Positions 9,242-17,925 of a stretch of DNA of 64,000 nt are shown here, in pieces. Each line of letters starts with the position of its first letter. Within the stretch, counting starts at the first letter, position 1. Origin of the DNA: Petrotoga sp. 9PWA.NaAc.5.4 (GTDB taxonomy: Bacteria; Thermotogota; Thermotogae; Petrotogales; Petrotogaceae); contig NZ_AZRK01000001.1 of NCBI RefSeq assembly GCF_002895485.1, positions 1-64,000 of the forward strand. The letters run 5' to 3'. The position numbers were made by a program, and so were the translations under genes. The notes under the pieces were generated by a model. That model was not told where the DNA came from and searched no databases. It saw only the letters and a list, made by a program, of their open reading frames with translations.

Positions 9242-9922
9242 TTGCGAAGAAATCTAACAAGTATTTTGATAATTATAAACGTGATCATTTTTCTGCTTAT
9301 GTTTTTAATAGGTGGACTTAGAGCGTTCTCAGATCCAAGATTGTATATACTATTTGGTGCACAGATAGGCAATTTGATAAAAATGGGAGAATGGTTTAGA
9401 CTTGTAACATCAATGTTTGTTCATGGAGGACTTTTCCATATATTTTTTAATATGATCGCTCTGTTCTATGTCGGTAATTTGGTTGAGAGAGCATATGGCC
9501 CTGAAAGATTTATTACTATATATATGTTTTCAGGAATTTTTGGAAACATATTAACTCATATGTTTATGCCCACCGCTATTTCTGTTGGAGCATCAGGAGC
9601 TATTTTTGGTTTAATCGGCCTTTTGTTTGGAGCTGGCTTTAGACACGATACACCTACGATTTTAAGACCAGTTACAGGTACAGCCCTTCTACCAATTATT
9701 TTGATAAATGTTATCTGGGGGTTTTTACCAGGAGCGAACATAAACAACTTTGCACATTTAGGTGGATTAGCTATGGGATTTACATTTGGTTGGTTGACAC
9801 CTATAAGATATACAAAAAGAAGTTATAATATTTGGAGAATACTTTATTATATAACCTTAGGGATATTAGTAGCAAGCTTTATTCTGCTTTTAGTATTTGA
9901 TTTTAGTTTTTATTTGTTTTAA
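9242..9922 (+). CDS. Rhomboid family intramembrane serine protease, 226 aa
   Basis: Six-helix membrane protease of the GlpG/rhomboid family that cuts transmembrane segments. Seen directly: a WFRLVTSMFVHGGLFHIFFNM segment, the catalytic serine in GASGAIFGLIG (about residue 122), the catalytic histidine in NNFAHLGGLAMGF (about residue 177), and the hydrophobic segments between them. TTG start behind AAAGGATG. It lies 38 bp after pheT and 42 bp before gatA in the same direction, probably one transcript. The substrate is unknown. Confidence 0.93.
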   Translation: MRRNLTSILIIINVIIFLLMFLIGGLRAFSDPRLYILFGAQIGNLIKMGEWFRLVTSMFVHGGLFHIFFNMIALFYVGNLVERAYGPERFITIYMFSGIFGNILTHMFMPTAISVGASGAIFGLIGLLFGAGFRHDTPTILRPVTGTALLPIILINVIWGFLPGANINNFAHLGGLAMGFTFGWLTPIRYTKRSYNIWRILYYITLGILVASFILLLVFDFSFYLF

Positions 9923-9964
9923 AGTGAAATAAGCATAAGGAATTACAATATAGAGGTGATACTT

Positions 9965-11332
9965 TTGTCTTTGACTATTGAAGAACTATTTGGTAAAAAC
10001 ACTATAGAGAGTAGCCTAAATAAAATATTAAAAAGTGACAAAGAAATAAATTCTGTTTTAAGGATTGAAAAAGTTGAGGGGAATAGAGATGGAAAATATT
10101 ACGGTGTTCCTTTCCTTGTTAAAGATAATATTTTAATCAAAGGTACTAAAACAACAAACGCTTCAAAAATGCTTGAAAATTACGATTCTCCATACACAGC
10201 AACCGCTGTTGAAAAGTTATTGAAAGCTGGTTTTAGCGTTATTGGAAAAACAAATATGGACGAGTTTGCTATGGGAAACACTAATGAAAAATCAGCTTTT
10301 GGGCCTGTAAAAAATCCAAGAGATATTTCCAGAGTACCCGGTGGAAGCAGTGGAGGATCTGCTGCAGCAGTAGCCGCAGGATACGTACCTTTTTCCTTAG
10401 GTTCGGATACTGGAGGCTCAGTTAGACAGCCAGCTTCTTTTTGTGGAGTTGTTGGATTTAAACCCTCATACGGTATGATTTCAAGGTACGGTTTAACCGC
10501 ATTTTCTTCGTCTTTAGACCAAATTGGTGTATTTGCAAATAATGTAAAAGATGTTGCTTTGGTAACGGAAATCATGAAAGGCAAAGATATTAAAGATTCT
10601 ACTACTATTAAGCATAACGTAAATTTGACTGAAAATTTGGAATTTGATCTTTCCAAGGCAAAAGTATGCATTCCAAAAATTGTTTACAATGAGCATATTG
10701 GTGAAGATATAAAAGAAAAGTTCGAACTATCTATAAAGTTTCTAAAAGACAAAAGAGCCAAAGTTGATGTAATAGATCTTCCTGAATTAGAATATTCGGT
10801 TGCTGTTTATTACATAGTTGCTCCATCTGAAGCTTCATCCAATCTTGCAAGATTTGATGGCATTAGGTATGGTTTAAGAAAAGAGGCCCCTGGCTTAAGC
10901 GAAATGTACAGATCAACTCGCGAATCCGGATTTGGCATCGAAGTGAAGAGAAGAATAATGATGGGTACTTTCAATCTTTCATCAGCTTATTATGATCAAT
11001 ATTTTGCAAAGGCAGCTAAAGTCAGAAAATTAATGAGTGAAAAATTATATAAAGTATTAAACGATTACGATGTTATAGTTACTCCAACATCTCCTGTACT
11101 ACCTCCAAAATTGGGTGAAAGATTAAGCCCTCTTGAATATTATCTTATGGACATATTTACAATCCCCGCAAATCTTTCAGGTCTACCAGGAATAAGCATA
11201 CCTTTTGGAAATATAAATAATTTACCTTTTGGAGTTCATTTTATGGGACAAAAAATGAAAGACGAAGCACTTTTAAGTTTTTCAAATACCTTCTTTGAAA
11301 AAGCTTCCAAGGAGTTGAACATTAATGTATAA
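9965..11332 (+). CDS. gatA: Asp/Glu-tRNA amidotransferase subunit A
   Basis: Amidase subunit of GatCAB, which converts Glu-tRNA-Gln (and Asp-tRNA-Asn) to the amide form using ammonia released from glutamine. The amidase-signature triad is visible: Lys in PFLVKDNI, cis-Ser in PGGSSGGSAAAVAAG and nucleophile Ser in SLGSDTGGSVRQPASFCG. The frame is open from GTG 9956, but that codon lies in the GAGGTGAT ribosome site. TTG 9965 gives normal spacing, and TTG 9971 is an alternative. It overlaps gatB by 8 bp. No gatC is present between or beside them. Confidence 0.95.
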   Translation: MSLTIEELFGKNTIESSLNKILKSDKEINSVLRIEKVEGNRDGKYYGVPFLVKDNILIKGTKTTNASKMLENYDSPYTATAVEKLLKAGFSVIGKTNMDEFAMGNTNEKSAFGPVKNPRDISRVPGGSSGGSAAAVAAGYVPFSLGSDTGGSVRQPASFCGVVGFKPSYGMISRYGLTAFSSSLDQIGVFANNVKDVALVTEIMKGKDIKDSTTIKHNVNLTENLEFDLSKAKVCIPKIVYNEHIGEDIKEKFELSIKFLKDKRAKVDVIDLPELEYSVAVYYIVAPSEASSNLARFDGIRYGLRKEAPGLSEMYRSTRESGFGIEVKRRIMMGTFNLSSAYYDQYFAKAAKVRKLMSEKLYKVLNDYDVIVTPTSPVLPPKLGERLSPLEYYLMDIFTIPANLSGLPGISIPFGNINNLPFGVHFMGQKMKDEALLSFSNTFFEKASKELNINV

Positions 11333-12752
11333 AACAATAATAGGGCTTGAAATACACGCCCAACTTTTGACAAAAACCAAAGCCTTTTGTTCATGTAGTG
11401 CTGAAAATTTTGAATTTGAACCAAATACAAACATATGTCCCATTTGTACAGGTCAACCAGGGACTTTGCCTGTATTAAATGAAGAAGTTGTGAAGCTTGC
11501 AATAAAAGCCGGTTTAATTCTCAATGGATCAGTTAATAAATATTCTCGCTTTGATAGAAAGAATTATTTTTATCCTGATTTACCAAAAAATTATCAGATC
11601 ACTCAATACTTTCATCCCATAGTTACAAATGGATACATCAAAATTGGAGATAAAAAAGTCAGGATAAGAAGGGCTCATTTGGAAGAAGACACCGCTAAAA
11701 TGCTCCATGAAGGTGATCAAATTTCAACGGCTCAAGAAAGTCTCATAGATTTTAATCGCTCAGGAATCCCTTTGTTAGAGATAGTTACAGAACCTGATAT
11801 TGAGACTCCATTTCAGACAAGACAGTTCATGGAAAAACTGAGAGACCTTTTAAGATATGCGGAAATATCCACAGGAGATATGGAAAAGGGTGCTTTAAGA
11901 TGTGATGCTAATATTTCTATTCTCGATGAAAATACTGGAAAAATAAGTAAAAGAGTGGAAATAAAAAATATCAATTCTTTTAAATTTGTAGAAAAAGCTT
12001 TAGAATACGAAAAAGAAAGATTAATAAAAAGTTTAGAAACGGAAGAAGAATTAATTCAAGAAACAAGAGGATGGGATTCCGTAAAAAAAGAGACCTTTTC
12101 TATGAGAACAAAAGAAGAGGAAATGGATTATCGTTATTTTCCAGAACCTGATTTACTTCCTTTAATTTTAACAGATGAGTTTATAGATACTGTAAAAAAG
12201 ACTATTCCTGAAATGCCCGATGAAAAAATGAAAAGATTTGTCACTCAGTACAATATCCCTGAATACGATGCAGGAATTCTTTCCTCGAGTAAAGAATTAG
12301 CAGACTATTTTGAAAAATGTGTAGAAAAGGTTAAAGACGCTAAGTTTGTAAGTAATTTGATAATGACAGATTTGTTAAGAGCAATGAAAGAAAACGAAGA
12401 TAACATAGAAAATGTTAAGATTAAACCAGAATTTTTCAGTGATTTTAAAGAGCTTTTAGATTCAGGTAAGATATCGACAAAAATCATGAAAGAAATATTT
12501 CCAGAAGTGTATAAAACAGGTAAAAGTCCAAAAGAAATTATAAAAGAAAAAGGGTTAGAACAAATTGATGATGAAGCTGAATTGAGAAATATCGTAGAAC
12601 AAGTTATAAGGGAAAACCCAGATAGCGTTGAAAAGTATAAAAGTGGAAAAACCAAACTTTTAGGTTTTTTTGTTGGAGAAGTTATGAAAAGAACTAAAGG
12701 AAAAGCAAATCCTCAAAAAACCAATCAAATTTTGAAGGAGTTTTTAGATTAG
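11325..12752 (+). CDS. gatB: Asp/Glu-tRNA amidotransferase subunit B, 475 aa
   Basis: tRNA-binding and kinase subunit of GatCAB. The N-terminus IGLEIHAQLLTKTKAFCSC with a second CPIC pair forms the zinc site (C-x-C about 28 residues... then C-x2-C). The RFDRKNYFYPDLPKNYQITQ stretch is the family signature, and MDYRYFPEPDLLPL follows. A C-terminal GatB/YqeY tail domain ends at GKANPQKTNQILKEFL. The start overlaps gatA by 8 bp. The stop codon TAG at 12750-12752 directly abuts a truncated TIR element. Confidence 0.96.
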   Translation: MYKTIIGLEIHAQLLTKTKAFCSCSAENFEFEPNTNICPICTGQPGTLPVLNEEVVKLAIKAGLILNGSVNKYSRFDRKNYFYPDLPKNYQITQYFHPIVTNGYIKIGDKKVRIRRAHLEEDTAKMLHEGDQISTAQESLIDFNRSGIPLLEIVTEPDIETPFQTRQFMEKLRDLLRYAEISTGDMEKGALRCDANISILDENTGKISKRVEIKNINSFKFVEKALEYEKERLIKSLETEEELIQETRGWDSVKKETFSMRTKEEEMDYRYFPEPDLLPLILTDEFIDTVKKTIPEMPDEKMKRFVTQYNIPEYDAGILSSSKELADYFEKCVEKVKDAKFVSNLIMTDLLRAMKENEDNIENVKIKPEFFSDFKELLDSGKISTKIMKEIFPEVYKTGKSPKEIIKEKGLEQIDDEAELRNIVEQVIRENPDSVEKYKSGKTKLLGFFVGEVMKRTKGKANPQKTNQILKEFLD

Positions 12753-12840
12753 AAAATAAGCTTTTGAATTTATAACGGGTTCAGGGCGGAGCCCTCTCCC
12801 CCTCGGTACAAGTACCGAAAGGCTAAAGGAATTAAATGTG
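12753..12840 (+). repeat. TIR element copy B1 (head fragment)
   Basis: Begins without its terminal repeat right at the gatB stop and contains AAGCTTTTGAATTTATAACG, the AGGGCGGAGCCCT hairpin and CGGTACAAGTACCG (12804-12817). It breaks off at GAATTAAATGTG, where copy B2 begins. Confidence 0.85.
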
Positions 12841-12841
12841 G

Positions 12842-13043
12842 ACTTTAGAAATGATAATTTTCTAAAAAATAAGCTTTTGAATTTATAACGGGTCCAGGGC
12901 GGAGCCCTCTCTCCCCTCTCTCGGTACAAGTACCGAAGAAGTTAAAAAAATAGAGAATTGGTCAAGATTAGAATTGTGGAGGCATTTTATAAAGAGTTAA
13001 ACGTTGAAATATTTATAAAATGTGAATTTTAGTATTTCTAAAG
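12842..13043 (+). repeat. TIR element copy B2 (complete)
   Basis: Runs from ACTTTAGAAAT to ATTTCTAAAG and is about 202 bp long. It contains the AGGGCGGAGCCCT hairpin (12896-12908), the CGGTACAAGTACCG hairpin (12922-12935) and a TTTATAAAATG box near 13013-13023. The right end lies 33 nt before the TTG start of the next gene. Confidence 0.92.
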
Positions 13044-13076
13044 ACAGTAAATTAATGAAATTTAGGAGGATTTACT

Positions 13077-13865
13077 TTGAAAAAGTTAATTATCTTTTTC
13101 TTTGTTTTATTTTCCATAGTTTCTTTTTCATATATAAGCTATGAACCAATTAAACCAGACATTGATAGTAAAGGTATAAGTATCTCAGCATTCACATCTA
13201 ATTTTGACGGTGTAGGTATTGGATTAAGCTATTATGATTACAATTCACTTTTTATAGAAAATACGATTTTTAACAGAACAATTCGACTTAAAACTGGCGA
13301 ATCTCTTTTTAAAGCTTTTATAAATATCCCAATATATAACGAAAAAATTTCCTTAGGATATGAGTATAAAATTGAAAATCAGCTCTTTGGTATTGTAAAT
13401 ATAAAAAGCTTGCAAAGAATTGAAGCTCAACAAAAAAACTATAGTATTCACAATTTAAGTTTAGCAGAGTTCAATATTCCAACATATGCGTTAGGTAACC
13501 TGATATTTTTGAAATTAAATGATTTTAATTATTTTAAACTAACTTCTTTACTTTACAGACCTTTACAAATTCCTATTTCTATTGGTTATTCCACCGGTTT
13601 TCACATAGATATCCCTTTAGTTAATTTTGACAATTATTATTTGGATTCTTTAGATATTGGAATATCGTATATAGAAGAAAACTTTTATCCTAACATAACT
13701 TTTTCTTTTCCTGTAAATATTTTTAAACAAAATTTACACATTGGTGCAAGATTTGCTGTTGGTCAAGATATCTTTTATGAATTCTATGTGTTTAACAAAA
13801 ATTTACAATTTCCTTTGTTAGTTACTTTTAATAACAAGGGAGGTGGAATATTTATTGAATTCTAA
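13077..13865 (+). CDS. Secreted beta-barrel-like protein, 262 aa
   Basis: Not recognised by family. Residues 1-18 form a signal peptide (KKLIIFFFVLFSIVSFSY). The rest alternates short amphipathic strands rich in Tyr, Phe and Asn with turns, and ends with aromatic Phe (GGGIFIEF), a pattern typical of outer-membrane (toga) beta-barrels. TTG start behind AGGAGG. It follows element B2 and its end overlaps the start of hemW by 11 bp, so the two are probably co-transcribed, although no functional link is evident. Confidence 0.7.
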   Translation: MKKLIIFFFVLFSIVSFSYISYEPIKPDIDSKGISISAFTSNFDGVGIGLSYYDYNSLFIENTIFNRTIRLKTGESLFKAFINIPIYNEKISLGYEYKIENQLFGIVNIKSLQRIEAQQKNYSIHNLSLAEFNIPTYALGNLIFLKLNDFNYFKLTSLLYRPLQIPISIGYSTGFHIDIPLVNFDNYYLDSLDIGISYIEENFYPNITFSFPVNIFKQNLHIGARFAVGQDIFYEFYVFNKNLQFPLLVTFNNKGGGIFIEF

Positions 13866-14994
13866 TGAAATAGCAATATACATACACATACCCTTTTGTA
13901 AACGAAGATGCCTCTACTGCGATTATGTTTCAACAACAAACACAAAACTTAAAGATATCTATTTTGACGCTTTAAAAAAAGAGCTCACCTTACGAAGTAA
14001 TGAATTAAAAGACAAAAAGGTTAAAACAGTATATTTGGGTGGAGGTACTCCTTCATATGTTGAATCATATTATATAGAAGATATATTTCATATTTTGAAA
14101 GATAATTACAATCTATCGGAATTAGAAGAATTTACGATAGAGGTAAATCCCGAAAGCATAAATGAATTTAAGCTAAGAACATATAAATCCATGGGAATAA
14201 ACAGAATTTCTGTGGGATTTCAAAGTGCTTCTGACAACATATTGAAAAACGTTGGTAGGTTACATACTTTTGAAGAAGGGGTAAAAGCTTATAATCTTAT
14301 TAGCTCTTTTTTCGAGAACGTCAATATAGATTTTATACTCGGCTTACCAGGTGAAAATAAAAACACAGTAGAAAAAACTCTTGAATACATTGGAAAATTG
14401 AAGCCTCCTCACATTTCTTATTATTTATTTGATCCCTCACATGAAACCCCTTTAAAAAATTTATGTGAGAATGGAAAAATGCATCTTCCTGATTGTGACC
14501 TTCTTTCAGATTTATTGGATTTTATCTATCAAAAATTAGAAAAAATAGGTTACAATAGATATGAGATATCAAGTTGGTCTCAAGATAACAAAGAATCTCT
14601 TCATAACGAATTTTATTGGAAAAACCTAAATTATATTGGCTTTGGGCTTTCAGCTGGAGGCCATCTAAATAGATTCAGGTACGTAAATACCTGTGATATT
14701 GAGGTTTATGTACAAGCTCTAACTTCAGATAATTTTGCATATGAGTTTACCTATAACAATAACGAATACCAAGAACTAACAGAAACTTTATTTATGGGTT
14801 TGAGATTACTTGAAGGCTTGAGTTATGAGTCCTTATTAGATAGATTTGAAAAACCAATTTTAGATGAATTTATAAACAAGATATTAAAAAATCTTCCAGG
14901 GTATATAACATATGAAGATGGAGCTATAAAGCTTACAAAGAAAGGTTTAGATTTTTCACGATATGTTTTTGAGGAATTGATTGCATTAGAATAA
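13855..14994 (+). CDS. hemW: Radical SAM heme chaperone HemW-like protein
   Basis: Radical SAM protein of the HemN/HemW family. The iron-sulfur motif CKRRCLYC is at residues 15-22, followed by the GGGTPS SAM-binding loop, NPESINEFKLRTYKSMGINRISVGFQS and a C-terminal HemN-type domain (NEYQELTETLFMGLRLLEG). The short N-terminus and a length of about 380 residues fit HemW, which carries heme, rather than coproporphyrinogen dehydrogenase HemN. The track start GTG 13843 overlaps the AGGGAGG site, so TTG 13855 is preferred. No heme biosynthesis genes are nearby. Confidence 0.88.
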   Translation: MNSNEIAIYIHIPFCKRRCLYCDYVSTTNTKLKDIYFDALKKELTLRSNELKDKKVKTVYLGGGTPSYVESYYIEDIFHILKDNYNLSELEEFTIEVNPESINEFKLRTYKSMGINRISVGFQSASDNILKNVGRLHTFEEGVKAYNLISSFFENVNIDFILGLPGENKNTVEKTLEYIGKLKPPHISYYLFDPSHETPLKNLCENGKMHLPDCDLLSDLLDFIYQKLEKIGYNRYEISSWSQDNKESLHNEFYWKNLNYIGFGLSAGGHLNRFRYVNTCDIEVYVQALTSDNFAYEFTYNNNEYQELTETLFMGLRLLEGLSYESLLDRFEKPILDEFINKILKNLPGYITYEDGAIKLTKKGLDFSRYVFEELIALE

Positions 14995-15000
14995 ATAGAA

Positions 15001-15201
15001 CCTTTAGAAATGAGAAATTTTCTAAAAACAAAGTTTGATTTTTAAACGGATTCAGAACGGAGCCCTCTTCCCTCTCTTTAGTTACACGCATCAAAAAAGT
15101 TAAAGAAATTCATGTTTTATAAGTATTAGAGTTGGAGAAGTATTTTTGGAAAAATTCGAATCTAAAATACTGTTAAAATTAAGCTTTAGAATTTTTTAAG
15201 C
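15001..15201 (+). repeat. TIR element copy C (degenerate full length)
   Basis: Starts CCTTTAGAAAT and ends with an eroded AATTTTTTAAG. It keeps the ACGGAGCCCT half-hairpin, while the GTAC hairpin is reduced to TAGTTACACGCATC. Length and register match the family; the right end is about 31 nt before the dCMP deaminase start. Confidence 0.8.
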
Positions 15202-15232
15202 GAATATAAAATAAACAGTAGGAGGTGCCTTT

Positions 15233-15742
15233 TTGGATAAAAGAGAGGAAGTTGAAATTTACCTAAATAATAAAGGTAGTTTAAAAAATATTCCTAATAA
15301 AACACGTGAAGACTGGGATCAATATTTTATGGAAGTTGCTGAACTTGTAAGTCAAAGGTCAACTTGTGTCCATAGGAAAGTAGGTGCAATAATCGTTAAA
15401 GAAAAAAGAATTTTGGCTACAGGTTACAATCAACCTCCATCTGGTTTTCCACATTGTAATGTAATAGGATGCATAAGAGACGATTTAAATATTAAAAGTG
15501 GAGAACATCAAGAAATTTGTTATGGACTTCATGCAGAACAAAACGCATTAATGCAAGCTGCAAAATTTGGTATAAATACAAGCGACTCAATTATATATGT
15601 TACCCATCAACCGTGTTCTGTATGTGCAAGATTAATAATCAATGCTGGAATAAAAAAGGTGCTCTTTAAAAAAGAATATCCAGATGCTTTAACAAAACTT
15701 TTTTTTGAAACATGCGGCATAGAAATAAAAGTTATTAAATAA
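15233..15742 (+). CDS. Deoxycytidylate deaminase, 169 aa
   Basis: Zinc enzyme converting dCMP to dUMP for thymidylate synthesis (ComEB/dCMP deaminase family). The zinc-site motifs HAEQNAL (histidine and proton-shuttling glutamate) and PCSVCA are near residues 100 and 127. An extra Cys/His set (HCNVIGC) upstream is typical of the bacterial dCMP deaminases. TTG start with AGGAGGTG at 15220-15227. First gene of a run continuing into korB, korC and dgkA. Confidence 0.93.
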   Translation: MDKREEVEIYLNNKGSLKNIPNKTREDWDQYFMEVAELVSQRSTCVHRKVGAIIVKEKRILATGYNQPPSGFPHCNVIGCIRDDLNIKSGEHQEICYGLHAEQNALMQAAKFGINTSDSIIYVTHQPCSVCARLIINAGIKKVLFKKEYPDALTKLFFETCGIEIKVIK

Positions 15743-15769
15743 TAACTAAAAATTAGAAAGGTGGTTGAA

Positions 15770-16600
15770 ATGCCTTCTGAAAAGTATTTTAACTATTTGA
15801 GAAAAGATAGGATGACAACTGTATGGTGCCCAGGATGCGGCAATGGAATAATTATGAAAAATTTTATAGAAGCTGCTCACAATTTACAATTAGACAAGAA
15901 TAAAGTCGCAGTGATATCCGGAATAGGTTGTTCTTCAAGAGTTACAGGCTACCTTGATTTTAATACCATGCATACGTTACATGGTAGAGCCGTTGCCTTT
16001 GCAACAGGAGTAAAACTTGCAAAACCCGAGTTTGAAGTAGTAGTTATGGGAGGAGACGGAGATATACTCGCAATAGGCGGGAATCATTTTATCCATGCAT
16101 GTAGGAGAAATATGGATTTAACTGTAATAATCTTCAACAACTCAATATATGGAATGACAGGCGGCCAATATTCACCTACTACTCCAGAAGATAGTTACGC
16201 ATCAACTTCTCCTTATGGAAACTTAGAAGAAAATTTTAATCCGGTAGAGTTGGCAATAACTTCAGGAGCAACTTATGTAGCAAGATCCACTGTTTATCAT
16301 TATATGTTAACTACCAAGTTTATAGAAAATGCTATAAAACATACAGGTATGGCGGTTGTGGAAGTAGTAACTAATTGTCACACATATTTTGGAAGATATA
16401 ACAGAATGCCTCAGCCTTCGGAAATGTTGCAATATTTTAAAGACAACTCCATTATGGTTCATAAAGCAAAAAATATGAATGAGGAAGAGTTGAAAGGCAA
16501 AATCGTCATAGGTGAATTTTTAAACGTCGAAAAAGAAGGATACGTGGATAAATATAACAAAATGAAAAAGCAGTTTTCAACAGGGGAGGCATCAAGATGA
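15770..16600 (+). CDS. korB: 2-oxoacid:ferredoxin oxidoreductase beta subunit
   Basis: Thiamine-pyrophosphate subunit of a 2-oxoglutarate (or related 2-oxoacid) ferredoxin oxidoreductase, which decarboxylates the oxoacid with CoA and reduces ferredoxin. CPGCGNG near the N-terminus, GIGCSSRVTGY, the TPP/Mg motif GGDGDILAIGGNH and NNSIYGMTGGQ are the hallmarks of the Kor-type beta chain. ATG 15770 is preferred because GTG 15761 falls in the AAAGGTGG site. It overlaps korC by ATGA. The alpha subunit is not in this locus. Confidence 0.93.
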   Translation: MPSEKYFNYLRKDRMTTVWCPGCGNGIIMKNFIEAAHNLQLDKNKVAVISGIGCSSRVTGYLDFNTMHTLHGRAVAFATGVKLAKPEFEVVVMGGDGDILAIGGNHFIHACRRNMDLTVIIFNNSIYGMTGGQYSPTTPEDSYASTSPYGNLEENFNPVELAITSGATYVARSTVYHYMLTTKFIENAIKHTGMAVVEVVTNCHTYFGRYNRMPQPSEMLQYFKDNSIMVHKAKNMNEEELKGKIVIGEFLNVEKEGYVDKYNKMKKQFSTGEASR

Positions 16601-17208
16601 ACTTCTCACCCTTAAATCCAATTTCAATAAGAATTAGTGGAGAAGCAGGTCAAGGAAACATTTTGATGGGTATTATCTTATCAAAAGCTTTGATAGAAGA
16701 AGGATATTGGGTTGTTCAGACTCAACATTATGGAGCACAAGTAAGAGGCGGATTATCCTATTGTGATGTTCTTTTTAACAATGAACCGATAGACTACCCA
16801 GAATCAAAAAATTTTAATATATTGTACTTAATGCATAATCTTGGTATACCACATATTTCTACTTTAAAAAGAAACGGCATATTGTTTTATGATGGGAAAT
16901 TTGTTGATAATATCCCTTCATATATTGAAAGAATAACTAAAAAAATCATCAGAGTTCCAGCTTCTGAAGTTGCTGCAGAAGAATTGCTGAATATGAACGT
17001 CGCTAATATGGTTGGACTGGGAGTGCTTTGTGCTGTCACTCAAATAGTCCCTTTAGAAACACTTTTAAAAATAGTTAAAGAAAATGTTTCAAAAAATTAC
17101 GTAGAAATCGATGAAAAAGCAGTGAAAAAAGGTTACACGTTGATTGAAAAAAAATATTTGTTGAAATTAAATGAAAGGACTCAAAAATTAGGGAAGGGTT
17201 ATGAATAA
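16597..17208 (+). CDS. korC: 2-oxoacid:ferredoxin oxidoreductase gamma subunit, 203 aa
   Basis: Gamma subunit of the same oxidoreductase, with the family start ISGEAGQGNILMG, then VVQTQHYGAQVRGG and the C-terminal NMVGLGVLCAVT segment. It couples CoA handling to the alpha/beta core. The start overlaps the korB stop as ATGA and its end overlaps dgkA by 8 bp, so all three are translationally coupled. korA and the ferredoxin-like korD must be encoded elsewhere if the complex is complete. Confidence 0.9.
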   Translation: MNFSPLNPISIRISGEAGQGNILMGIILSKALIEEGYWVVQTQHYGAQVRGGLSYCDVLFNNEPIDYPESKNFNILYLMHNLGIPHISTLKRNGILFYDGKFVDNIPSYIERITKKIIRVPASEVAAEELLNMNVANMVGLGVLCAVTQIVPLETLLKIVKENVSKNYVEIDEKAVKKGYTLIEKKYLLKLNERTQKLGKGYE

Positions 17209-17683
17209 TAATAGGACTAATTACAAATCAGAAAACAATCTTAAAAGTTTAAAGAATAGCTTTAATTATGCTTTTAAAGGAATTTTTGAGATTTATAAAA
17301 CTCAAAGAAACTTTAGAATTCAAAGTTTAGTTGGTTTAATAGTTATGATTGTTGCTTTTTTTGCAAATCTAACAGAAATTGAATTTATCTTTATAATTTT
17401 ATCCGTATTTCTTGTTCTAATTATGGAAAGTATAAACACAGTCTTTGAAAAACTTTTAGATTTCCTTCATCCTTTTTATAGTTCCTCAGTAAAGTTAATA
17501 AAAGATATTTCAGCAGCTGCTGTGCTTATAACTTCGATATTTGCAGTTGCTATAGGAATAACAATATTTGGTAGAGCTTTTTTCAATTTGCCTCCAAAAT
17601 ACGGTATAATAATAGCAGGTATATTTTTGTTGGTTCTCAATATTGTCGGAGCTATTAAAAAACCCTCTGATAAAAATTTATAA
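17201..17683 (+). CDS. dgkA: Diacylglycerol/undecaprenol kinase family protein, 160 aa
   Basis: Small integral membrane lipid kinase. The FKGIFEIYKTQRNFRIQ N-terminal helix, the Mg/ATP motif MESINTVFEKLLDFLHP and VKLIKDISAAAVLI are diagnostic. Gram-positive type enzymes of about 125 residues phosphorylate undecaprenol. This copy carries an additional C-terminal hydrophobic helix (about 130-152), giving 160 residues. The start is inside the end of korC. Element D follows the stop almost at once. Confidence 0.88.
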   Translation: MNNNRTNYKSENNLKSLKNSFNYAFKGIFEIYKTQRNFRIQSLVGLIVMIVAFFANLTEIEFIFIILSVFLVLIMESINTVFEKLLDFLHPFYSSSVKLIKDISAAAVLITSIFAVAIGITIFGRAFFNLPPKYGIIIAGIFLLVLNIVGAIKKPSDKNL

Positions 17684-17688
17684 TAAGG

Positions 17689-17889
17689 ACTTTAAAAATG
17701 TGAATTTTCTAAAAATACGTTTTTGAATTTATAACGGATCCAGGGTGGAACTCTCTCCTTTTCCCTTGGTATACGTACCAAAGAAGTTAAAAAAATACAG
17801 AATTTGTCAAAATTATAATTGTAAATATATTTCATAAAGAGTTAAACACTAAAATACTTATAAAATGTGATTTTTAGAATTTCTAAATT
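17689..17889 (+). repeat. TIR element copy D
   Basis: From ACTTTAAAAAT to ATTTCTAAATT, about 201 bp. Both hairpins carry paired changes: AGGGT-GGA-ACTCT instead of AGGGC-GGA-GCCCT, and TGGTATACGTACCA (17767-17780) instead of CGGTACAAGTACCG. A TTATAAAATG box precedes the right end, which lies 36 nt before the cheB start. Confidence 0.9.
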
Positions 17890-17925
17890 GAGTAAATAAA
17901 TTTGTAAACACAGGAGGAGCTATTA

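Noticed and set aside
10180-10671. 163-residue frame antisense to gatA
   Set aside because: It is a mirror of the conserved amidase signature on the other strand. gatA is full length and unmistakable.
12744-12929. Open frames reading through the repeat elements (also 24204-24425, 63741-63935), with similar peptides such as RGERAPPW
   Set aside because: They exist only because the repeat copies share sequence. They have no ribosome sites, run antisense to or across element hairpins and are broken in other copies.
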